Under the pieces are notes generated by a model, which made no database searches, was not told where the DNA came from, and saw only the letters and a list, made by a program, of their open reading frames with translations. This document shows, piece by piece, positions 58,804 through 64,000 of a DNA stretch of 64,000 nucleotides. Made by a program: the position numbers and the translations under genes. The DNA is from an uncultured Alphaproteobacteria bacterium (GTDB lineage Bacteria > Pseudomonadota > Alphaproteobacteria > Micavibrionales > Micavibrionaceae). The DNA is taken from NCBI GenBank assembly GCA_937931645.1, contig CALHAR010000001.1, positions 62,001 through 126,000 on the forward strand. The letters run 5' to 3'. The first letter of the stretch is position 1; every line of letters begins with the position of its first letter.

Positions 58804-58822
58804 TATCACATTTATAAGAAAT

Positions 58823-59428
58823 TTAAGCGTTATATGCAAGGGCGCGTTGGACATAGCGGGCGAGCATATCAATCTCTAAATGAACCTTATCGCCGATCTT
58901 AATGACGCCTAACGTTGTATTATCCCACGTATGAGGAATAATATTAACGCCAAATGTCGTACCCTCAGATATTATAGAAACCTCATTCACGGTCAGCGAT
59001 ATCCCGTCCAACGTCACCGATCCCTTTGGGGCAATGAAACCACCCAGCTCTTTAGGTACCTCAAACGTTAAACGATGAGAATCTCCCTCTTTATTAAGCG
59101 CGGTTAATGTCGCAAGCCCATCAACATGACCAGAAACAATATGGCCGCCAAGCTCATCACCCATTTTAAGCGCTTGTTCAAGGTTAATTTTTGTTCCCTC
59201 ACTCCATGCACTAATGTTGGTTTTTGATAGACTTTCCGCCGACACCTCAACAAAGAAAACATCACCTTGTTTTTCAACAACAGTCAAACAACACCCTGCA
59301 CAAGCGATAGAGGCGCCTATATCTGTTTTGGATAAATCAAACTTTGTTTGAATACCCAAACGCGTATCGCCGCCTTCATTTTGAACCGAAGAAATTATAC
59401 CTATATCTGTGATAATACCTGTAAACAT
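58823..59428 (-). CDS. ribE: Riboflavin synthase alpha chain
   Basis: 201 residues with two lumazine-binding repeats. First half: MFTGIITDIGII, IACAGCCLTVVE, LGGHIVSGHVDG. Second half: TLDGISLTVNEVS, GVNIIPHTWDNTTL and DMLARYVQR at the end. It dismutates two lumazine molecules into riboflavin. ribD is upstream (nine bases apart) and the FMN riboswitch starts 20 bases past its stop. Confidence 0.96.
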   Translation of the reverse strand: MFTGIITDIGIISSVQNEGGDTRLGIQTKFDLSKTDIGASIACAGCCLTVVEKQGDVFFVEVSAESLSKTNISAWSEGTKINLEQALKMGDELGGHIVSGHVDGLATLTALNKEGDSHRLTFEVPKELGGFIAPKGSVTLDGISLTVNEVSIISEGTTFGVNIIPHTWDNTTLGVIKIGDKVHLEIDMLARYVQRALAYNA

Positions 59429-59437
59429 AATTCAACT

Positions 59438-60439
59438 TTATTCCATCACCTTAAAAATATCTAGTGTGTCTTTACCAAGCCTCATTTGTTCGGCGTGCCT
59501 TAGGTTAGTTTCACTCTCTATATCGTTAATATTGAAGCAAGATATAGCGTTTAAGCCATTATCAGGCATGGAGTGCGGTGCTTTAAACCAATAAAACTGG
59601 TCATAAAGATTTTCTTTTAGAAATGCACTGACCATTCCTGCTCCACCCTCTACAAGAAGGCGAGTTATACCTTGCGCGCTTAGATCACTCATCGCTTCAC
59701 GTAGGTTAGAAGTGGTTATAATGAGGGGATCATTTTCAAAAACTTTCTCAGTCCCTGTCAGGCGTTGATTACGGTCAAATACAATTATTTTTGAACGATG
59801 CTCCACACCATTAAGGCGAGTCGTCAAAGATGGGTTATCAATAAGAACCGTATTCACACCAACCGCAATTGCATCATGTTGCGCACGAATTAAATGCGCA
59901 CGAGCGCGCGCCAACTCACCCGTAATCCATTTTGAGTTCCCTTGTGCATCTGCAATTTTACCGTTCACGCTCGTCGCTGTTTTTAAAGAAATAAACGGCC
60001 GTTTTTCGCTATGGCGGTAAAAGAAGCCTTTGTTAACCTCATAGGCTTGGTCTTCACAAAGACCAACTTCAACATCAATTCCCGCTTTTACCAACATCGC
60101 CACACCCTGCCCTGCGACACGTTCATCTGTATCAATGATGGCAACAAAAACTTTTTTGACGCCTGCCTTTACCAATGCATCCACACAAGGAGGCGTTTTC
60201 CCTTGATGCGCGCATGGCTCCAGCGTGACGTAAGCGATCGCACCTTGAGCATTACTCCCCGCCATATCCAGCGCAATAGTTTCCGCATGTGGCCTGCCGC
60301 CCGTTGCCGTACGTCCACGGCCAATAACATGGTTATCTTTTACAATTACACACCCAACAGTTGGATTGGGTGCAGTACGCCCTAAGCCCTGCCGTGCCAA
60401 GTTAAGCGCAGATTTCATATGGTGAGTATGTTTAGTCAT
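59438..60439 (-). CDS. ribD: Riboflavin-specific deaminase/reductase RibD
   Basis: 333 residues. Deaminase half: MKSALNLARQGLGRTAPNPTVGCV, zinc His-Glu in GGRPHAETIAL, Cys pair in TLEPCAHQGKTPPCVDAL. Reductase half from about 145: RPFISLKTATSVNGKIAD, GVNTVLIDNPSLTTRL, and TRLLVEGGAGMVSAFL. Both activities act on the same pyrimidine in steps two and three of riboflavin synthesis. The N-terminal start and the order nrdR-ribD-ribE match other alphaproteobacteria. Confidence 0.95.
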   Translation of the reverse strand: MTKHTHHMKSALNLARQGLGRTAPNPTVGCVIVKDNHVIGRGRTATGGRPHAETIALDMAGSNAQGAIAYVTLEPCAHQGKTPPCVDALVKAGVKKVFVAIIDTDERVAGQGVAMLVKAGIDVEVGLCEDQAYEVNKGFFYRHSEKRPFISLKTATSVNGKIADAQGNSKWITGELARARAHLIRAQHDAIAVGVNTVLIDNPSLTTRLNGVEHRSKIIVFDRNQRLTGTEKVFENDPLIITTSNLREAMSDLSAQGITRLLVEGGAGMVSAFLKENLYDQFYWFKAPHSMPDNGLNAISCFNINDIESETNLRHAEQMRLGKDTLDIFKVME

Positions 60440-60451
60440 TCAGGATGAGTT

Positions 60452-60489
60452 AACCACCGAGATACAAAGACACCAAGAGTTTTTTTATT
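60452..60489. repeat. Dispersed repeat, ACCAC...AAGACACCAAGA type
   Basis: ACCACCGAGATACAAAGACA followed by CCAAGAGTTTTTTTATT. A related copy is at 63124-63160 (ACCACCAAGGCACTAAGACACCAAGATTTTTATT). Not palindromic; both copies end in a T run. Confidence 0.55.
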
Positions 60490-60493
60490 AAGC

Positions 60494-60579
60494 CGTCATT
60501 GCGAGGAAGCCGACAGGCTGACGCGGCAATCGATTTCAAGATTCTAGATTGCTTCGTCATTACATTCCTCGCAATGACG
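60494..60579. repeat. Palindromic element CGTCATTGCGAGGAA...TTCCTCGCAATGACG
   Basis: Ends are a 15-base perfect inverted repeat, with an inner stem GCAATC/GATTGC; total 86 bases. This text (GTCATTGCGAGGAAGCCG) is a dispersed repeat seen in many bacterial genomes. Its right end touches the nrdR stop codon, so it also can fold at the 3' end of the nrdR message. Confidence 0.8.
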
Positions 60580-61083
60580 TTACGATTTTTTCTTTTTCTT
60601 AGAAGGCGTATTCTTTGTCACATTTTTAGCCTGAAGATCCTGCACCTCTTGCAAGAAGTCATTAAAATCTTCAGGGTCACGAAAATCTTTATAAACAGAC
60701 ACAAAGCGAATATAGCCAACCATATCCAAATTAATCAACGCCGACATTACCAACTCCCCAATATGGGACGCAGGGAATTCTTGTTCACCTGCACTTTCTA
60801 ATTGACGTACAATACCATTCACGGCTTTTTCAATTGTATCTTGAGTAACTGGACGTTTTTGAAGCGCAACCCGCATCGAGCGAATAATTTTATCACGATT
60901 AAAAGGTTGTACCTTACCATCTGATTTTACAACCGACATATCACGAAGCTGTATCCGCTCAAACGTTGTGAAACGACCTCCACATCCCGCGCAAGATCGA
61001 CGACGACGGATCGCCGCGTTATCATCCGCAGGACGGGAATCTTTTACTTGCGAATCATCACTCTGGCAAAACGGACACCGCAT
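60580..61083 (-). CDS. nrdR: Transcriptional repressor NrdR
   Basis: 167 residues. It starts MRCPFCQSDDSQVKDSRPAD with a zinc ribbon completed by SCAGCGGRFTTFER, followed by the ATP-cone KSDGKVQPFNRDKIIRSMRVA and GYIRFVSVYKDFRDPEDF. It represses ribonucleotide reductase genes through NrdR boxes, sensing ATP/dATP. The Lys-rich tail NTPSKKKKKS is an extension. It lies between glyA (11 bases) and ribD, the standard order. Confidence 0.97.
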   Translation of the reverse strand: MRCPFCQSDDSQVKDSRPADDNAAIRRRRSCAGCGGRFTTFERIQLRDMSVVKSDGKVQPFNRDKIIRSMRVALQKRPVTQDTIEKAVNGIVRQLESAGEQEFPASHIGELVMSALINLDMVGYIRFVSVYKDFRDPEDFNDFLQEVQDLQAKNVTKNTPSKKKKKS

Positions 61084-61094
61084 TTTAAGGGGCC

Positions 61095-62399
61095 CTACTT
61101 ATAAATCGGAAAACGTTCGCACAAAGCTTTCACTTTCGCTTTTACGCTGGCTTCAACCTTCGCGTTTCCTTCTGCGCCATTTGCAACCAAGCCATCAAGC
61201 ACCTCAAGAATAAGAGCGCCAATTTCTTTCCATTCAACCGCACCAAAGCCACGAGTTGTCCCCGCCGGTGTACCAAGACGAATACCAGACGTTACAAAAG
61301 GTTTTTCAGGATCATTAGGAACAGAGTTTTTGTTACAGGTAATCCCAGCATGTTCCAACGCCAAGTCTGCGGCTTTCCCTGTTATCCCCTTAGGGCGCAA
61401 ATCAACCAGCATCATGTGACAATCCGTCGTGTCCGATACGATATCAAGACCACCAGTTTTCAATGTATCTGCCAGAATGCGCGCATTATCAACAACAGCC
61501 TTCGCATAAATTTTAAAATCTGGTTGAAGAGCCTCACCAAAGGCAACGGCCTTAGCCGCAATCACGTGCTCCAATGGTCCGCCTTGCAAACCTGGGAAGA
61601 TGGCAGAGTTCAATTTTTTCGCCAAGGCTTCATCATTCGTCATGATGGCTCCACCGCGTGGACCACGTAACGTTTTATGCGTTGTTGTTGTTGTAACATG
61701 AGCATGAGGGAATGGGTTAGGATAAACACCAGCAACAATTAAACCAGAGTAATGCGCAACATCACAGAACAAATAAGCATCAATTTTATCAGCAATTTCA
61801 CGAAAACGTTTAAAGTCAATAACACGAGAATAAGCCGACGCGCCGGCAATAATCATTTTAGGCTTATGCTCCAGCGCAATTTTTTCAACTTCATCCATAT
61901 CAATGATACCATTATCATCAATACCGTAAGTCACGGCCTCAAACCATTTACCAGAGAAGTTGACAGGACAACCATGGGTTAAGTGACCGCCATGTGCCAA
62001 GTCCATGCCTAAATAAGTATCACCAGGCTGCAACAGCGCCATAAAAACACCTAGATTAGCATTCGCCCCAGAGTGCGGTTGAACATTGGCAAAACCACAG
62101 TCAAAAAGTTTACACAGACGCTCAATCGCAAGATTTTCAGTTTTATCAACCTGCTCACACCCTTGGTAATACCGTTTCCCCGGATATCCTTCAGCGTATT
62201 TATTTGTCAGCACAGACCCTTGCGCCTCAAGCACGGCTTTAGACACAATGTTCTCAGAAGCAATAAGCTCAATTTGATATTGCTGACGATCCGCCTCAGC
62301 ATTAATTATTTTTGATACGTCGGGATCAGTGGTCGCTAAATCTGCGGTAAAAAAATTATCGGGGGTCATATCTTCTACTTTCGTTGCTGTATTACTCAT
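61095..62399 (-). CDS. glyA: Serine hydroxymethyltransferase
   Basis: 434 residues from the ATG that has GGAG seven bases before it; a GTG one codon earlier is less likely. [35 protein letters not shown], the PLP Lys in [15 protein letters not shown], and [18 protein letters not shown] are diagnostic. It interconverts serine and glycine with tetrahydrofolate. rpiB is upstream with 32 bases between. Confidence 0.97.
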   Translation of the reverse strand: MSNTATKVEDMTPDNFFTADLATTDPDVSKIINAEADRQQYQIELIASENIVSKAVLEAQGSVLTNKYAEGYPGKRYYQGCEQVDKTENLAIERLCKLFDCGFANVQPHSGANANLGVFMALLQPGDTYLGMDLAHGGHLTHGCPVNFSGKWFEAVTYGIDDNGIIDMDEVEKIALEHKPKMIIAGASAYSRVIDFKRFREIADKIDAYLFCDVAHYSGLIVAGVYPNPFPHAHVTTTTTHKTLRGPRGGAIMTNDEALAKKLNSAIFPGLQGGPLEHVIAAKAVAFGEALQPDFKIYAKAVVDNARILADTLKTGGLDIVSDTTDCHMMLVDLRPKGITGKAADLALEHAGITCNKNSVPNDPEKPFVTSGIRLGTPAGTTRGFGAVEWKEIGALILEVLDGLVANGAEGNAKVEASVKAKVKALCERFPIYK

Positions 62400-62431
62400 C
62401 ACTCTACTCCTTCGCTTTACTGGGGTTGGTT

Positions 62432-62866
62432 TTACTGGGTTTCGCTTAATTTATTAACGCGGCGTTCATGGCGTCCACCTTCAAATTCAGTTTCTAAAAA
62501 TGTTTTTACAATATCAAGCGCGACCTCAGTCCCAATTAAACGTTGCCCCAAACATAGGACATTGGCGTCATTATGCTCACGCGTTAGGCGCGCCATTGTT
62601 GTATCTGTACACATGGCCGCACGAACTTTAGGGTGGCGGTTGGCCGCAATACCAATCCCGATTCCCGTTCCACAAACGGCGATACCAAACTCAGCCTCGC
62701 CTTCGGCAACAGCTTGCGCCACGGCATAGCCAAATTCTGGGTAATCAACGGATGTTTTTGCGTTATTTGTGCCTAAATCAATCCATTTAATTTTGAAGGA
62801 ATCCTTGATAAATTCTTTTAATTCGTAACCTCCATGGTCACTGGCGATGGCAACTATTGGTTTCAT
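62432..62866 (-). CDS. rpiB: Ribose-5-phosphate isomerase B
   Basis: 144 residues. [37 protein letters not shown], the active-site Cys in [17 protein letters not shown] and [18 protein letters not shown] match the RpiB/LacAB family. It converts ribulose-5-phosphate and ribose-5-phosphate. It heads the rpiB-glyA-nrdR run. Confidence 0.96.
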   Translation of the reverse strand: MKPIVAIASDHGGYELKEFIKDSFKIKWIDLGTNNAKTSVDYPEFGYAVAQAVAEGEAEFGIAVCGTGIGIGIAANRHPKVRAAMCTDTTMARLTREHNDANVLCLGQRLIGTEVALDIVKTFLETEFEGGRHERRVNKLSETQ

Positions 62867-62906
62867 GGGTTTTTTATAGGGTTTTAGCCGCTTGCAGGCA
62901 ATAAAA

Positions 62907-63113
62907 TTATTGAATTATGGCTTTTTTCTTGAGGACATATTCTAAACGCTTGAGGGCATTGAGTTTCAGGGTTTCCTCACTCGCCGTTTTTGGTCCTTGT
63001 ATGGATATTTCCGTTAAGGTCGCCACATCCATAGCCGTAACCTTCACCAATGACCCCACTGGGAAAAATTCAACAATGATTTCACGGTTTTTTAAAGAAT
63101 CTGCAATATTCAT
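62907..63113 (-). CDS. Short conserved alphaproteobacterial protein, possibly DUF6898
   Basis: 68 residues, soluble. EIIVEFFPVGSLVKVTAMDV, ATLTEISIQGPKTASEETLK and a C-terminal helix with KRLEYVLKKK. I recall this pattern (V-K-V-T-A-x-D...G-T-E-V-S-I-x-G-P...L-x-Y-V-L) as a short protein coded beside rpiB in alphaproteobacteria. The first strands suggest a small beta fold. No function known. Confidence 0.6.
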   Translation of the reverse strand: MNIADSLKNREIIVEFFPVGSLVKVTAMDVATLTEISIQGPKTASEETLKLNALKRLEYVLKKKAIIQ

Positions 63114-63123
63114 GAGTGGTTTT

Positions 63124-63160
63124 TACCACCAAGGCACTAAGACACCAAGATTTTTATTAT
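63124..63160. repeat. Dispersed repeat, ACCAC...AAGACACCAAGA type
   Basis: Second copy of the 60452 repeat; ACCACC...AGACACCAAGA then a T-rich end. It lies just before the promoter of the dehydrogenase gene. Confidence 0.55.
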
Positions 63161-63176
63161 TTCATTCATACTCACA

Positions 63177-63185
63177 TGGTATAAT
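63177..63185 (+). promoter_or_regulatory. Extended -10 promoter of the acyl-CoA dehydrogenase gene
   Basis: TGGTATAAT: a TG one base before a perfect TATAAT (63180-63185). No good -35 hexamer, which an extended -10 can do without. Predicted start near 63192. Confidence 0.55.
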
Positions 63186-63202
63186 AGAATTAAGATATCC
63201 GA

Positions 63203-63234
63203 CGTTGTTTCATTTTTACTAGCCACAAACAACG
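63203..63234 (+). other. Hairpin in the acyl-CoA dehydrogenase leader
   Basis: CGTTGTTT (63203-63210) pairs perfectly with AAACAACG (63227-63234), loop 16 bases. AAGGTT-TT-AACCTT follows a few bases later. The leader is about 100 bases, so RNA-level control is possible. Confidence 0.4.
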
Positions 63235-63294
63235 ACGAAGGTTTTAACCTTTTAGGTGCGACGTAACGCCCTTAAAACAAAAAAGGAAGCAACG

Positions 63295-64000
63295 ATGCGT
63301 GCAGAATTCGACTGGAAAGATCCTTTATTACTCAATGAATGCTTAAGCGACGAAGATCGTATGATACGCGATACTGCGTATAACTTCGCGCAGAACGAGC
63401 TGCTCCCTGGTATTATCGAGGCCAACCGTCATGAAACATTTGATCCCAATGTGATGAAACAGATGGGATCTATGGGGTTACTAGGCGCAACGTTAAAAGG
63501 GTATGACTGCCCTGGTGTGTCCTATACCGCCTATGGCCTTATTGCCAGAGAGATGGAGCGCGTTGATTCTGGCTATCGTTCCGCGCTTTCCGTTCAGTCC
63601 TCATTAGTGATGTATCCTATTTATACGTTCGGTAGTGATGCACAAAAAGAAAAATGGTTACCGGGTTTAGCCAGTGGTGAGTTAATTGGCTGTTTTGGAT
63701 TGACAGAGCCTGATGGTGGTTCTGACCCCTCGGCGATGATTACCCGCGCCAAATCCACAAAAGGCGGCTATAAAATATCAGGCGCAAAACAATGGATTAC
63801 AAACTCCCCCATTGCCGATGTCTTTGTTGTTTGGGCAAAAGATGATGACGGAAAAATCGGTGGCTTCTTACTTGAAAAAAATATGGAAGGATTAGATGTC
63901 CCCAAAATTGACGGTAAGTTTAGCTTACGCGCCTCTATCACTGGCGGCATTAGCATGGATGAGGTTTTTGTTCCTGAAGAAAACCGCCTGCCCGAAGCAA
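63295..64000 (+). CDS. gcdH: Acyl-CoA dehydrogenase, glutaryl-CoA dehydrogenase type (5' part)
   Basis: The first 235 or so residues, cut by the window edge. It starts [20 protein letters not shown] after [65 protein letters not shown] and [18 protein letters not shown] are close to glutaryl-CoA dehydrogenase wording (Arg after SG and the FAD loop). It would oxidise and decarboxylate glutaryl-CoA from lysine or tryptophan breakdown, passing electrons to ETF. The catalytic Glu lies beyond the window. Confidence 0.9.
   Translation, partial: MRAEFDWKDPLLLNECLSDEDRMIRDTAYNFAQNELLPGIIEANRHETFDPNVMKQMGSMGLLGATLKGYDCPGVSYTAYGLIAREMERVDSGYRSALSVQSSLVMYPIYTFGSDAQKEKWLPGLASGELIGCFGLTEPDGGSDPSAMITRAKSTKGGYKISGAKQWITNSPIADVFVVWAKDDDGKIGGFLLEKNMEGLDVPKIDGKFSLRASITGGISMDEVFVPEENRLPEA

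Overview
The window reads as chromosomal DNA of an AT-rich, aerobic, flagellated, Gram-negative alphaproteobacterium. The evidence is gene order and gene content: tig-clpP-lon-hupB; rpiB-glyA-nrdR-ribD-ribE-ribH-nusB; DUF177...rpmF-plsX-fabH...ihfA-merR; an NDUFS4-like complex I accessory subunit; a CBP3/UQCC1-type cytochrome bc1 chaperone; and an ECF sigma/NrsF (DUF1109) pair. LPS biogenesis genes (an O-antigen ligase fragment, lptD) and bamE show a normal outer membrane. The style of the surface proteins recalls Micavibrio-like lineages, but the exact order or genus cannot be fixed from the window alone. Six tRNA genes (Arg-UCU, Asp-GUC, Val-UAC, Leu-UAG, His-GUG, Pro-GGG) are present. There is no rRNA, CRISPR array, transposase or integrase.

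Layout. 1-2 kb: end of an LPS region with an O-antigen ligase-like fragment and a hisH-hisF pair that looks gammaproteobacterial. 2-7.5 kb: an orphan solute-binding protein, an NDUFS4-like subunit, the NrsF/ECF sigma pair, alanine dehydrogenase, a DM13 protein behind a SigF-type promoter (GTAACC-N16-CGAA), and a 55-residue protein with its own strong promoter and terminator. 7.5-12.8 kb: the proteostasis block hupB-lon-clpP-tig, lacking clpX. 13-14.6 kb: a decayed intergenic region and a secreted LVIVD-repeat protein. 15-28 kb: glnA, parE, an AsmA-like protein, an SLC13 transporter, lptD, an RhlE-type helicase and several unknowns.

28-38 kb is the most distinctive part. It holds a four-gene chaperone-usher-like operon (two DUF4402 subunits, a PapD-like chaperone and an 1118-residue usher-like protein ending in an AMIN domain). 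Next come a TPR-sulfotransferase and, converging on it, a flagellin with a LamG/concanavalin-like domain inserted between its two N-terminal D1 segments, driven by a clear sigma-54 promoter. Together these look like an adhesion and surface-recognition region.

38-50 kb is mostly housekeeping (recJ, queuosine-precursor transporter, glpX, hom, OmpA-like lipoprotein, gamma-carbonic-anhydrase fold, tas-like reductase, rpsI/rplM, merR, ihfA). A triple-repeat 275-residue unknown with its own consensus promoter sits between ihfA and fabH. 50-58 kb carries fabH-plsX-rpmF. A four-gene island (EgtD-like methyltransferase, XRE repressor with a possible TrmB-like sensor half, two small divergent basic proteins) separates this from DUF177, the bc1 chaperone, bamE and fliL-like genes. 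57-64 kb: nusB, ribH under an FMN riboswitch, ribE, ribD, nrdR, glyA, rpiB and the start of an acyl-CoA (glutaryl-CoA) dehydrogenase. Several families of short palindromic repeats lie between genes, two of them between the FMN aptamer and ribH.

All calls come from reading the sequence by eye. Family names rest on recalled motifs; no database search was run.
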